The position numbers and the translations under genes are program-made. This document shows positions 18,576 through 27,698 of a stretch of 64,000 nt of DNA, piece by piece (within the stretch, counting starts at the first letter, position 1; each line of letters starts with the position of its first letter). Below the pieces are notes generated by a model. It was not told where the DNA came from, made no database searches, and saw nothing but the letters and a program-made list of their open reading frames with translations. The DNA is from Pseudomonas sp. H3(2019) (lineage in GTDB: Bacteria > Pseudomonadota > Gammaproteobacteria > Pseudomonadales > Pseudomonadaceae), in contig NZ_VMSG01000006.1 in the NCBI RefSeq assembly GCF_007713465.1, forward strand, positions 124,001 to 188,000, written 5' to 3'.

Positions 18576-18594
18576 GCTAATAAGAATCAATACC
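18576..18594. promoter_or_regulatory. Candidate Fur box between piuA and piuC
   Basis: GCTAATAAGAATCAATACC matches 13 of 19 positions of the Fur consensus GATAATGATAATCATTATC. It sits 33 bases before the piuC ATG and 156 bases before piuA. The surrounding 200 bases are unusually AT-rich for this genome, as expected for an iron-regulated divergent promoter. Confidence 0.6.
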
Positions 18595-18626
18595 ATTGAC
18601 GTCCCTTTGCCCTCAGGTATCGACCC

Positions 18627-19307
18627 ATGCTGCTGCATATTCCCGGCTTGTTCTCCCGCGAAGAGGTGCAGCGCATTCGCGAGGCTCTGGAGCAGGCTGA
18701 CTGGGCGGACGGCAAGATCACCGCTGGTTTTCAGTCGGCCAAGGCCAAGCACAACCTGCAACTGTCGCAAGGTCACCCGCTGGCCCAGGAAATTGGTGCG
18801 GCGATGCTTGAACGGTTGTGGAAACATCCGCGATTCATGTCAGCGGCGTTACCGCACAAAGTCTTCCCACCGCTGCTCAACTGCTACACGGCGGGGGGCA
18901 GTTTTGACTTTCATATCGACAACGCGGTGCGTCAGCCCAAGGGCAGCATCGAGCGCGTTCGCACCGACCTGTCGTCGACATTGTTCTTCAGCGACCCGGA
19001 CGAGTACGACGGCGGCGAGCTGGAAATCCAGGACACCTTCGGTACCCAACGAGTGAAATTACCGGCCGGTGACCTGGTGCTCTATCCGGGCACCAGCCTG
19101 CACAAGGTCAACGCGGTGACTCGCGGCACACGCTATGCCTCATTCTTCTGGACCCAAAGCCTGGTTCGCGAAGACAGCCAGCGCGCCTTGCTGTTCGAGA
19201 TGGACGAGGCGATCCAGCAACTGACCCGGGACATGCCGGATCACCCATCACTGATTCGCCTGACCGGCACCTATCACAACCTGCTGCGCCGCTGGGTCGA
19301 GGTGTAA
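18627..19307 (+). CDS. piuC: Fe(II)/2-oxoglutarate-dependent dioxygenase PiuC (PKHD-type hydroxylase)
   Basis: A 226-residue cytosolic hydroxylase of the PKHD/prolyl-4-hydroxylase-like family (YbiX/PiuC). The iron triad is visible: H96 and D98 in FDFHIDNAV and H159 in YPGTSLHKV, with R169 positioned to bind 2-oxoglutarate. Family length is about 226 residues, so the protein is intact. The ATG at 18627 begins [14 protein letters not shown], the conserved N terminus. It is divergent from the piuA receptor across a likely Fur-controlled region and is followed 2 bases later by a Sel1-repeat gene. The substrate is unknown; a role in iron-siderophore handling is inferred from position and conservation of this pair. 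Confidence 0.93.
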   Translation: MLLHIPGLFSREEVQRIREALEQADWADGKITAGFQSAKAKHNLQLSQGHPLAQEIGAAMLERLWKHPRFMSAALPHKVFPPLLNCYTAGGSFDFHIDNAVRQPKGSIERVRTDLSSTLFFSDPDEYDGGELEIQDTFGTQRVKLPAGDLVLYPGTSLHKVNAVTRGTRYASFFWTQSLVREDSQRALLFEMDEAIQQLTRDMPDHPSLIRLTGTYHNLLRRWVEV

Positions 19308-19309
19308 CC

Positions 19310-20062
19310 GTGAGCTATCGACTGCGCCGCGAGGAAGTCCTCGACGGCGATCAACTCAGCGTGATGCTCGCCGAAAGTCCGGCCCGTGCCGCTCAGGCAA
19401 TCCTGATTGCCGCGAAGGCCGGGATCCTCGACGCCCAGGCCTTGCTCGGTCAAATCCTGCTCGAAGGGCAGGGGATCGCCAAGGACCAGGCGCTGGCCTT
19501 GCGCTGGTTCGAGATCGCCGCCAACGGCGGGCATCTGATGGCGCGCAACATGCTCGGTCGCTGTCATGAACATGGCTGGGGCTGTAATGCCGACGCCACG
19601 GTCGCAGCGGGGCATTATCGCTGCGCCGCCGACGCCGGGCTGGACTGGGCGATGTACAACTACGCCAACCTGCTGGCCACCGGACGCGGTGTAATCGAGG
19701 ATCAGGCGCAAGCCCTGAATCTTTATCGCCGCGCCGCTGAACTGGGCCACGTCAAGTCGATGAACCTGCTGGGGCGCTATCTGGAAGAGGGACGATTCTG
19801 CCCGGCAGACCCTGTCGCCGCGATGGACTGGTATCGGCATTCGGCCGAGGGCGGGGACTTTCGGGGGCAGTTCAGTTATGCGGCGGTGCTGGCCGACCAA
19901 GGGCAAATCGAGGAAGCGCTGACTTGGTTGCGCAAGGCGTTGGCGGGTGGAAATTTGAAGTTCTTGGGAGTGGCAGGCACGGCGCTGTTGAGTGCGAGCG
20001 ATCCACAAATCCGGGCGTTGGCCACGGATTATCAGCGACGGGCGACCGAGTTGACGGACTAA
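19310..20062 (+). CDS. Sel1-like repeat (tetratricopeptide-type) protein
   Basis: A 250-residue protein without signal peptide, made of consecutive Sel1 repeats of about 36 residues: AKAGILDAQALLGQILLEGQ, ALALRWFEIAANGGHLMARN and MLGRCHEHGWG, DAGLDWAMYNYANLLATGRG, QALNLYRRAAELGHVKSMN, AAMDWYRHSAEGGDFRGQFS. Sel1 repeats form alpha-alpha solenoids that mediate protein contacts. The start is GTG two bases after the piuC stop, so the two are surely co-transcribed. P. aeruginosa carries the same piuC-Sel1 pair (PA4515-PA4516), which suggests a partner role in the iron response; the precise function is unknown. Confidence 0.88.
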   Translation: MSYRLRREEVLDGDQLSVMLAESPARAAQAILIAAKAGILDAQALLGQILLEGQGIAKDQALALRWFEIAANGGHLMARNMLGRCHEHGWGCNADATVAAGHYRCAADAGLDWAMYNYANLLATGRGVIEDQAQALNLYRRAAELGHVKSMNLLGRYLEEGRFCPADPVAAMDWYRHSAEGGDFRGQFSYAAVLADQGQIEEALTWLRKALAGGNLKFLGVAGTALLSASDPQIRALATDYQRRATELTD

Positions 20063-20072
20063 GGTATGGATT

Positions 20073-20095
20073 GTTCCCACGCTCCGCGTGGTAAC
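20073..20095. repeat. REP hairpin, GTTCCCACGC family (degenerate copy)
   Basis: GTTCCCACGC-tcc-GCGTGGTAAC, one of four copies of this palindrome in the window (others at 27230, 40557 and 54074). One arm carries a G-to-T change. All copies are extragenic. Confidence 0.75.
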
Positions 20096-20109
20096 GATCA
20101 TTCAGGCAC

Positions 20110-20140
20110 AAAAAAGCCCATGACGAGTCATGGGCTTTTT
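20110..20140. terminator. Bidirectional rho-independent terminator, Sel1 gene / speC
   Basis: AAAAAGCCCATGAC-gag-TCATGGGCTTTTT has 12-base or longer arms flanked by A and T runs, so it works in both directions. It lies between the convergent stops of the Sel1-repeat gene (20062) and speC (20159). Confidence 0.9.
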
Positions 20141-20158
20141 GCTTACAGCGATCTGCGC

Positions 20159-21322
20159 TTAAACGTAGAACGACTTCAGTGGCGGGAAGCCATTGAACTC
20201 AACGGCGCTGTAGCTGGTGGTGTACGCGCCGGTGGACAGCCAGTACAGGCGGTCACCGATGGCCAGGTTCAGTGGCAGGCCGTACTTGTAGTTTTCGTAC
20301 ATGATGTCGGCGCTGTCGCAGGTCGGGCCGGCGATGACCACTTCTTCCATCTCGCCTTTCTTCTCGGTCCAGATCGGGAACTTGATGGCTTCGTCCATGG
20401 TTTCGATCAGGCCGGAGAACTTGCCCACATCCGTGTACACCCAACGCTCGACGGCGGTACGGGATTTACGTGCGACCAACACCACTTCGCTGACCAGGAT
20501 GCCGGCGTTGGCGATCAGCGAACGGCCCGGCTCGAGGATGATTTCCGGCAGGTCGTCACCGAAGTCTTCCTTGAGGAAACGGATGATTTCTTCGGCGTAG
20601 GTTTCCAGGCTGTTGGTGCGGGTAATGTAGTTGGCCGGGAAGCCGCCGCCCATGTTGATCAGCTTCAGGTGGATGCCGTCTTCTTCTTTCAGACGTTCGA
20701 AGATCACTTTGACCTTGGCGATCGCCGCGTCCCAGACACTGATGTCGCGCTGCTGCGAGCCAACGTGGAAGGAGATGCCGTAAGGCACCAGGCCCAGGTC
20801 GCGAGCGAGGATCAGCAGGTCCATGGCCATGTCGGTCTGGCAGCCGAATTTGCGCGACAAAGGCCAGTCAGCGGTGGTCGAGCCTTCGGTCAGGATACGC
20901 ACATAGACTTTCGAGCCCGGTGCCGCCTTGGCGATGTTGCGCAGGTCGGCTTCGGAGTCGGTGGCATACAGACGCACGCCCTTCTCGAAGAAGTAGCGAA
21001 TGTCCTTGGATTTCTTGATGGTGTTGCCGTAGCTGATGCGGTCCGGGGTTACGCCGCGGCCCAGCACTTTGTCCAGCTCGTAGATCGAGGCGATGTCGAA
21101 GCTCGACCCTTTCTCTTTCAGCAGGTCGATGATCTCGACGGCCGGGTTGGCCTTGACCGCGTAGTAAACCTTGGCAAATTCGAAACCGGCGCGCAGGTCG
21201 TCATAGGCCTGGGCGATCATCGCGGTGTCGATCACCACGAACGGGGTTTCTTGTTTGTCGGCGAAGGCCTTCATTTTCTGAAAGGTTTCGCGCGCGAAAT
21301 AGTCTTCGACCTGAATCGACAT
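20159..21322 (-). CDS. speC: Ornithine decarboxylase (fold III, PLP-dependent)
   Basis: A 387-residue alanine-racemase-fold decarboxylase of the eukaryotic-like ODC type. It makes putrescine from ornithine. The PLP lysine is K57 in VYYAVKANPAVEI; the phosphate loop GGGFPANY and the active-site Cys in GPTCDSADIMYE near residue 335 are intact, as is the EPGRSLIANAG strand. In P. aeruginosa the gene at this spot, PA4519, is named speC; some relatives also accept lysine. The ATG at 21322 follows GGAGCTCCCAAGT, with the site about 10 bases upstream. A long leader with a possible intrinsic terminator lies upstream, described separately. Confidence 0.93.
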   Translation of the reverse strand: MSIQVEDYFARETFQKMKAFADKQETPFVVIDTAMIAQAYDDLRAGFEFAKVYYAVKANPAVEIIDLLKEKGSSFDIASIYELDKVLGRGVTPDRISYGNTIKKSKDIRYFFEKGVRLYATDSEADLRNIAKAAPGSKVYVRILTEGSTTADWPLSRKFGCQTDMAMDLLILARDLGLVPYGISFHVGSQQRDISVWDAAIAKVKVIFERLKEEDGIHLKLINMGGGFPANYITRTNSLETYAEEIIRFLKEDFGDDLPEIILEPGRSLIANAGILVSEVVLVARKSRTAVERWVYTDVGKFSGLIETMDEAIKFPIWTEKKGEMEEVVIAGPTCDSADIMYENYKYGLPLNLAIGDRLYWLSTGAYTTSYSAVEFNGFPPLKSFYV

Positions 21323-21428
21323 ACTTGGGAGCTCCTACTGGCAAACAGCGTAAATAAATGGGTGCAAATGAACGTCCTCCGTATCCCCACTTTGGTTCGC
21401 CTACTTCCCAAGGCATGTCGCCGAAAGC

Positions 21429-21464
21429 AAAAAGGCCATGGGAAATGGTGCTTCCCTTGGCCTT
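21429..21464 (-). terminator. Intrinsic terminator upstream of speC (attenuator or opuC terminator)
   Basis: On the minus strand AAGGCCA-A-GGGAA and TTCCC-A-TGGCCTT form a stem with one mismatch around a 7-base loop, followed directly by TTTTTGC. It stands about 107 bases before the speC ATG. It could end opuC transcripts arriving from upstream or attenuate speC. Confidence 0.8.
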
Positions 21465-21525
21465 GCTGTCTCGTCGTCAGTACTTGAGCCGGATGGATCG
21501 TTTCCAGCATGGACGTTCGGCGCGA

Positions 21526-21554
21526 ACTTTAGGGCGTGAGGGCCTTGAGATCAA
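21526..21554 (-). promoter_or_regulatory. Candidate speC promoter
   Basis: On the minus strand TTGATC (complement of 21549-21554) and TAAAGT (complement of 21526-21531) are 17 bases apart, a fair sigma-70 pair. It would start an RNA near 21519 with a leader of about 200 bases before speC that passes through the terminator at 21464-21429. Confidence 0.5.
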
Positions 21555-21688
21555 CAAAAAATGTCGCGTTTTTGCACGCATCCGTCGTGCGGTCCTGGTC
21601 AGCTATTGATGTAACTGACCTGCATGACAATGTGATGTTCCCCGTAAAGGGACATTTGAGGTGTTTCTGAAGCATTTGTGGTGCCCCA

Positions 21689-21752
21689 ATCGCGAGCAAG
21701 CTCGCTCCCACAGGACGGTGGAGATTCCTGTGGGAGCGAGCTTGCTCGCGAT
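21689..21752. repeat. REP doublet, GCGAGCAAGCTCGC family
   Basis: Two perfect 27-base inverted arms (21689-21715 and 21726-21752) with a 10-base spacer, each containing its own small palindrome GCGAGCAAGCTCGC. This is the classic paired REP (REPIN) organisation of P. fluorescens. A second doublet of the family, with the arms in the other order, lies at 56691-56779. Confidence 0.9.
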
Positions 21753-21760
21753 GGCGTCCG

Positions 21761-22918
21761 TCAGGCCAACGCAACCTCGGCAGGCGAAACAATGCTGGTC
21801 TTGCCACCCCGCGAGCGTCCGGAGCTCAGGTACTCGGCAATCGACTCCTGCGTCACTTCACCGAGGAATACCCGCTCGGCGTCCATCACCGGCAGCCACG
21901 AGCGGTTGAACTCGTACATGCGCGACAACAGGATTCGCAGGTGCTCGTCATAGGCGGCCGTAGCGTTGAACTCGCGCAGGTATTGCGCGCAATTGCCGGT
22001 CTGACGGTGCAGGTCGCGGCGACGCACGTAGCCCAGGGCCTTGTTGTCGGCGCAGGTGACCACCACGTAGCGGCGGTCGAGTTCGTCCATCAGTTCCAGC
22101 GCTTCGGCCACCGGGGTTTGCGGGCTGACCGACGGCGCGTTGTCCGCCGCGTCTTCGGCCTTGACCAGCAACAGACGCTTGAGCGTGCTGTCCTGGCCGA
22201 CGAAGTTGCTGACGAAGTCATCCGCCGGGTGCGCGAGCAGGGTGTCCGGGTGATCGACCTGGATCAACTTGCCGCCACGGAAGATCGCGATCTTGTCGCC
22301 GAGCTTGATCGCTTCGTCGATGTCGTGGCTGACCATGATCACGGTCTTGCCCAGCGCCCGCTGCATCTCGAAGAACTCGTTCTGGATCATCTCGCGGTTG
22401 ATCGGATCGACTGCGCCGAACGGTTCATCCATCAACAGCAGCGGGGCGTCAGCGGCGAGGGCGCGGATCACGCCGATCCGCTGTTGCTGGCCACCGGACA
22501 GTTCACGCGGGTAGCGGCTCAGATACTGCTTGGGTTCGAGCTTGATCATGCTCATCAACTCGCGGGCTCGGTTGTGGCATTGCTGTTTGTCCCAACCGAG
22601 CAGACGCGGCACGATGGTGATGTTTTCCTCGATGGTCATGTTCGGGAACAGGCCGATCTGCTGGATCACATAACCGATGTTGCGGCGCAGCGTCACTGCG
22701 TCGAGGTCGGTGGTGTCTTCGCCGTTGATCAGGATTTTGCCCGAAGTCGGTTTGATCAACCGGTTGATCATTTTCAACGTAGTGCTTTTGCCGCAACCCG
22801 ATGGGCCGAGGAACACGCAAATCTCGCCTTCATTGACGATCAGGCTTACCGAGTCCACGGCTTTCACATCTTTGCCGTTGCTGTGAAAGGTTTTGCTGAG
22901 GTTTTGAAGTTCGATCAT
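21761..22918 (-). CDS. opuCA: Osmoprotectant/glycine betaine ABC transporter, ATP-binding protein with CBS domains
   Basis: A 385-residue cytosolic ATPase of the OpuCA/ProV family. Walker A is LGPSGCGKSTTLKMI (about residues 34-48), the signature LSGGQQQRIGVIRAL and Walker B LLLMDEPFGAVDP follow, with the switch His in IMVSHDIDEA. A C-terminal pair of CBS domains (about 255-370, VAEALELMDELDRRYVVVTC and LLSRMYEFNRSWLPVMD) is typical of osmolyte importers, where it senses ionic strength or nucleotide. It overlaps the permease gene by four bases (ATGA). The symbol follows the P. syringae OpuC system; the enterobacterial OsmU/Yeh system is an equally close description. Confidence 0.87.
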   Translation of the reverse strand: MIELQNLSKTFHSNGKDVKAVDSVSLIVNEGEICVFLGPSGCGKSTTLKMINRLIKPTSGKILINGEDTTDLDAVTLRRNIGYVIQQIGLFPNMTIEENITIVPRLLGWDKQQCHNRARELMSMIKLEPKQYLSRYPRELSGGQQQRIGVIRALAADAPLLLMDEPFGAVDPINREMIQNEFFEMQRALGKTVIMVSHDIDEAIKLGDKIAIFRGGKLIQVDHPDTLLAHPADDFVSNFVGQDSTLKRLLLVKAEDAADNAPSVSPQTPVAEALELMDELDRRYVVVTCADNKALGYVRRRDLHRQTGNCAQYLREFNATAAYDEHLRILLSRMYEFNRSWLPVMDAERVFLGEVTQESIAEYLSSGRSRGGKTSIVSPAEVALA

Positions 22919-23568
22919 TTGAGGAGTCCTTTTGGAGTCAGCGAACGTTGCAGCCTTTGCAGAAGCAAGTCGGCGAAGATCGCCAGTAGACTGACCAGCA
23001 CTGCGCCGACGATCAGCATCGACATGTCGCTGCGGCTGATGGCAGCGAGGATCAGTACGCCCAGACCACCGGCGCCGATGGTGGCGGCGATAGTCATGAC
23101 GCCGATGTTCATGACCACGGCGGTGCGCACGCCGGCGAGGATCACCGGCACCGCAATCGGTAACTCGACCATGCGCAGGCGTTGGCCGAAGGTCATGCCG
23201 ATGCCCCGGGCTGCTTCGCGAATGCCGGGTTCGACGCCGGTCAGCGCCAGGTAGGTGTTACGCATGATCGGCAGCAGGGAATACAGAAACACTGCGGTGA
23301 TGGCCGGCATCGGCCCCAGGCCCTGGCCGAATTTCGAGTAGAACGGCAGCAGCAGACCAAACAGCGCAATCGACGGAATGGTTAGCAGCACCGTGGCGCT
23401 GGCTTGCAAGGGACCGGCCAGCGTCGGGAAGCGCGTCATCAGAATGCCCAGCGGCACGCCGACCACAATCGCCAGGGTCACGGCGATGCCGACCAGGGCG
23501 ATGTGTTGCCAGGTCAGGTGCAGGACGAGTGGCCAGTCCAGGTGGGAAAAGGCGTTGAGAAATTCCAT
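22915..23568 (-). CDS. opuCB: Osmoprotectant ABC transporter permease
   Basis: A 217-residue inner-membrane protein with about six hydrophobic helices (HIALVGIAVTLAIVVGVPLGIL; ASATVLLTIPSIALFGLLLPF; AITAVFLYSLLPIMRNTYLAL; AVVMNIGVMTIAATIGAGGLG; MLIVGAVLVSLLAIFADLLL). The EAA loop that contacts the ATPase is EAARGIGMTFGQRLRMVELP. It belongs to the BPD_transp_1 osmolyte-importer permeases. Lying between the ATPase and binding-protein genes, it pairs with the second permease at 24496-25212 to form a heterodimeric channel for betaine-like solutes. Its ATG is about 10 bases downstream of the binding-protein stop. Confidence 0.87.
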   Translation of the reverse strand: MEFLNAFSHLDWPLVLHLTWQHIALVGIAVTLAIVVGVPLGILMTRFPTLAGPLQASATVLLTIPSIALFGLLLPFYSKFGQGLGPMPAITAVFLYSLLPIMRNTYLALTGVEPGIREAARGIGMTFGQRLRMVELPIAVPVILAGVRTAVVMNIGVMTIAATIGAGGLGVLILAAISRSDMSMLIVGAVLVSLLAIFADLLLQRLQRSLTPKGLLK

Positions 23569-23577
23569 GGCTTTTCC

Positions 23578-24471
23578 TCAGTTGATGGGGTGCTGGCGCA
23601 AGAAATCTGCGGCCACGGCGGAAGGGCTTTCATGATCGACATCGACCTGGGCGTTGAGCTGACGCATGGTTTGGTCGTCGAACAGTTCGGCCAGTGGTTT
23701 GAGTTGTTCCGCCAGTTGCGGGTGAGCATCGAGGTACACCTGTCGCACAACCGGCGCGGCGGTGTAGTCGGGGAAGTAATGCTTGTCGTCTTCCAGCAGT
23801 TTCAGTTTGAAAGCGTTCAAGCGTCCGTCAGTGGTGTAGACCAGGCCGGCAAATACCTGGCCATTGCGCAGCGCGGTGTAGACCAGCCCGGCGTCCATCT
23901 GCCGGATGTTGTTGCGGGTCAGGTTCATGCCGTAGAGCTGGACCATGCCTTTGAGGCCGTCGGAACGGTTGGCGAACTCGGTGTCCAGCGCTACCAGGTG
24001 GTTGCTCTTCACATCGCGCTGCAACACGCTATTCAAGTCGCTGATGCTGTTGATCTGCGGGTATTCATCGGCCACGTTCTTTGGCAGTGCGAGGGCGTAG
24101 GTGTTGCTGAATTTCGACGGAGTGAGCCAGACCAGACCCTTTTTCGCGTCGAGTTCCTTAACCCGCGCGTAGGACTGTTCGCTGTCGAGCTTCTCGGTGA
24201 CATGGTTGTAAGCCACCAGCGACACGCCGGTGTATTCCCACATCAGGTCGAGTTGGCCGTTTTCATGGGCGCTGCGGGCCAGGCTGCTGCCTAGGCCGCC
24301 GATCACCTGGACCTCATAACCCTTGGTCCGCAGGTATTGCGAGGTGATTTCCGCGAGCAGGGTTTGTTCGGTAAACACCCGGGCGCCGATGCGGATTATC
24401 GGTTTGTCGGCGGCGTTGGCAAATCCTGCGCACAGCAGAACGCCGCCTAGTAATAAGCTCAATGTCTTCAT
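23578..24471 (-). CDS. opuCC: Osmoprotectant ABC transporter substrate-binding protein (OpuAC family)
   Basis: A 297-residue periplasmic binding protein. A signal peptide is evident (MKTLSLLLGGVLLCAGFANA). Because the Cys lies inside LLCAG, it may be either soluble or lipid-anchored; a strict lipobox is not convincing. The mature part IIRIGARVFTEQTLLAEITSQYLRTKGYEV is the OpuAC/OsmF fold, and WEYTGVSLVAYNHV carries aromatic residues of the kind that bind quaternary amines. The four-gene order ATPase-permease-binding protein-permease matches OpuC and Yeh/OsmU operons. The substrate (betaine, choline, carnitine or other) cannot be decided from sequence. Confidence 0.87.
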   Translation of the reverse strand: MKTLSLLLGGVLLCAGFANAADKPIIRIGARVFTEQTLLAEITSQYLRTKGYEVQVIGGLGSSLARSAHENGQLDLMWEYTGVSLVAYNHVTEKLDSEQSYARVKELDAKKGLVWLTPSKFSNTYALALPKNVADEYPQINSISDLNSVLQRDVKSNHLVALDTEFANRSDGLKGMVQLYGMNLTRNNIRQMDAGLVYTALRNGQVFAGLVYTTDGRLNAFKLKLLEDDKHYFPDYTAAPVVRQVYLDAHPQLAEQLKPLAELFDDQTMRQLNAQVDVDHESPSAVAADFLRQHPIN

Positions 24472-24495
24472 GATTATTCCTTCGCTCAGCCGAAT

Positions 24496-25212
24496 TCAGG
24501 ACTGGGGTAAACCGCGTTCCAGCCAGAGGCGGCTGGCCAGTGTCACCAGACCGTCGAGCAGTAATGCCAGCAGGGCGGTGCAGGCTGCGCCGAGGAGCAG
24601 TTGCGGCTGATTGTTCAAGGCAATGCCGGGGAAAATCAGGCTGCCCAGGCTGTTGGCACCGATCAGGAACGCCAGCGGTGCGGTGCCGACATTGATCGCC
24701 AATGCCACGCGCACGCCGCCGATGATGATCGGCACGGCATTTGGCAACTCGACCTGCCAGAGCACCTGAGTCGGGGTCATGCCGATGCCGACGGCTGCTT
24801 CCTTGAGTGAGCCCTGAACGTTTTTCAGGCCTTCGTAGGTGTTGCGCACGATGGGCAACAGGGATGCAAGGAACAGCGCGAAGATCGCAGGGCCGCTGCC
24901 GATCCCGAGAATCCCCAGGGCGATGGCCAGTACGGCGAGAGGTGGGACGGTGTTACCGATGTTGAAGAGCTGCATGAAGCGTTCGGCGCGTCCGACCATG
25001 GTCGGGCGGCTGAGGAAGATACCAGCGGGGATGCCCACAACGAGGGCGGCCAGCATGGAAGCGAGGACGAGAGTCAGATGAACTTGCAGGTAAAACAACA
25101 AATCGTCGCGGTACAGGTCGATCGTGTTGATGCCGATCCAGTGGATCAGCAGGGCCAGAAGGGCGACGACAACCGCTCCTCCTGTCAGCCCTTTGCCATA
25201 GCGGATAGCCAC
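24496..25212 (-). CDS. opuCD: Osmoprotectant ABC transporter permease (second subunit)
   Basis: A 238-residue inner-membrane permease and the first gene of the operon. Helices include GGAVVVALLALLIHWIGI, VHLTLVLASMLAALVVGIPAG, NIGNTVPPLAVLAIALGILG and AACTALLALLLDGLVTLAS; the coupling loop is EAAVGIGMTPTQVLWQVELP. It is a paralogue of the other permease (22915-23568), sharing the IVRNTYE/IMRNTYL and GIGMTP/GIGMTF motifs. Transcription probably begins in the 372-base gap upstream shared with prfC. Hyperosmotic induction is usual for such operons but no recognisable regulatory site was found. Confidence 0.85.
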   Translation of the reverse strand: MAIRYGKGLTGGAVVVALLALLIHWIGINTIDLYRDDLLFYLQVHLTLVLASMLAALVVGIPAGIFLSRPTMVGRAERFMQLFNIGNTVPPLAVLAIALGILGIGSGPAIFALFLASLLPIVRNTYEGLKNVQGSLKEAAVGIGMTPTQVLWQVELPNAVPIIIGGVRVALAINVGTAPLAFLIGANSLGSLIFPGIALNNQPQLLLGAACTALLALLLDGLVTLASRLWLERGLPQS

Positions 25213-25584
25213 AGGCGGACTCCTTTATTTCAGTCGGCGGACAGTTCTTCGTGTGGCAACGCCATACTTGGCTGCCGAAGACACTGTTCGCGAAAAGCAG
25301 CTCGTTCGATGCCGGAAAAGCGGCATGAGATCGAGCCATAAGCGCAGCCTCGTCAGGCTGACTTGCTGATATTTCAGCCCCTGATGACAGGTCGTAACAG
25401 GGGAGTGGACGCCTCCACTCTTTAAAAGGTTCCACAATTAGCAGCATTTAGCCACCCCGATCGCCTCATATCCCGTAGCAGCCTCGCAAGCTCGACAGCT
25501 GCTACAGGGCGAACGGTGGTCCGTAGATGTCGTTTTGAGCTATACTCGCCGCCCTTTTTTGAATCACCTGCCAGGCGATTTCCC
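25213..25584. other. Divergent intergenic region opuCD-prfC
   Basis: 372 bases carrying the promoters of the opuC operon (leftward) and prfC (rightward). It includes a REP-like hairpin (25473-25510, arms CCCGTAGCAGC and GCTGCTACAGGG) and a TATACT box for prfC at 25541. No small gene is supported. Confidence 0.6.
25541..25546 (+). promoter_or_regulatory. Probable -10 box of prfC
   Basis: TATACT lies 39 bases before the prfC ATG. No good -35 hexamer is seen at 16-18 bases upstream, so the promoter may need an activator or be intrinsically moderate. Confidence 0.45.
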
Positions 25585-27168
<1,584 letters not shown>

Positions 27169-27189
27169 GCGCTGAACCGCTACGCTCAA

Positions 27190-27220
27190 AGCCCCGACGC
27201 GAAAGCCTCGGGGTTTTTTT
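27190..27220 (+). terminator. Rho-independent terminator of prfC
   Basis: AGCCCCGA-cgcgaaagcc-TCGGGG followed by seven T residues, 22 bases after the prfC stop. Confidence 0.92.
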
Positions 27221-27229
27221 ATTTGGAAA

Positions 27230-27263
27230 TGCTCGTTCCCACGCTCCAGCGCGGAAACGAGCA
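27230..27263. repeat. REP hairpin, GTTCCCACGC family (diverged copy)
   Basis: TGCTCGTTCCCACGC and GCGGAAACGAGCA form an imperfect palindrome directly downstream of the prfC terminator. It belongs to the same family as the copies at 20073, 40557 and 54074. Confidence 0.7.
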
Positions 27264-27445
27264 ATAACCTTTCGCAATAGCAATTATTCCAAACCTGTCT
27301 TTTGGCAAAAGGCAATTGGCGACCATCGTTAGTGTCCTATCTGGTCAATCCGGTCTATCCAGACTAGATTTCAGACAGCGCTGCGGTCGTTGGAAATACG
27401 ATCCGTAGCTACTCGTGATTCACCTACGAAAGGATGGAATCAGCT

Positions 27446-27676
27446 ATGAGCATTTTTCAACGCATGGTTTTACTGATCAAAGTGCTGGTGCTGCTGTCGG
27501 TGGGCACTTCGGCAGCGTGGGCGAGCAGCGGCGCGGTGCAGGACCAGGGTTTTTCGGCAGCAAACAGTGTGCAGGGCAGTGGCTTGATGGTTGCCACTGG
27601 TGATCAGAGTCAAAGTGACACTAAAGGCGATGAGGACCCATCCTCCGACGATTCCGAAGACGATACCCAGGGTTAA
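27446..27676 (+). CDS. Small exported acidic protein, unknown function
   Basis: A 76-residue protein with a signal peptide (MSIFQRMVLLIKVLVLLSVG, then TSAAWA as likely cleavage site), giving a mature peptide of about 50 residues. The mature part is rich in Ser, Gly, Gln and Asp and ends in a strongly acidic tail (DEDPSSDDSEDDTQG). It has no Cys and no recognisable domain. The ATG at 27446 was chosen because AAAGGA (27429-27434) is properly spaced; the ATG at 27434 overlaps that site. It is a single gene, flanked by the prfC terminator and a perfect 21-bp hairpin. I do not recognise the family. Confidence 0.6.
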   Translation: MSIFQRMVLLIKVLVLLSVGTSAAWASSGAVQDQGFSAANSVQGSGLMVATGDQSQSDTKGDEDPSSDDSEDDTQG

Positions 27677-27698
27677 GGCTTAAGGATTCAGGCAAAAG

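Larger units (their letters stand above)
21323..21760. other. Intergenic region speC-opuCA
   Basis: 438 bases without a supported gene. From right to left on the minus strand it contains a REP pair (21689-21752), a candidate promoter (21526-21554), a short leader frame beginning at 21510, an intrinsic terminator (21429-21464) and the speC ribosome binding site. It therefore holds both the end of the opuC operon and the start of speC. Confidence 0.7.

Noticed and set aside
21340-21510. Homologue of the enterobacterial speF leader peptide
   Set aside because: The leader frame from 21510 has no recognisable similarity to the ornithine-sensing motif of that peptide; only the architecture is comparable.
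21535-21580. Hairpin ACAAAAAATGTCGCGTTTTTGC as a second terminator
   Set aside because: The arms are short and A/T-only with poor pairing; it overlaps the candidate -35 region and is not convincing.
27434-27445. Earlier ATG for the small exported protein
   Set aside because: It overlaps the AAAGGA ribosome binding site that serves the ATG at 27446 and would put charged residues before an otherwise standard signal peptide.
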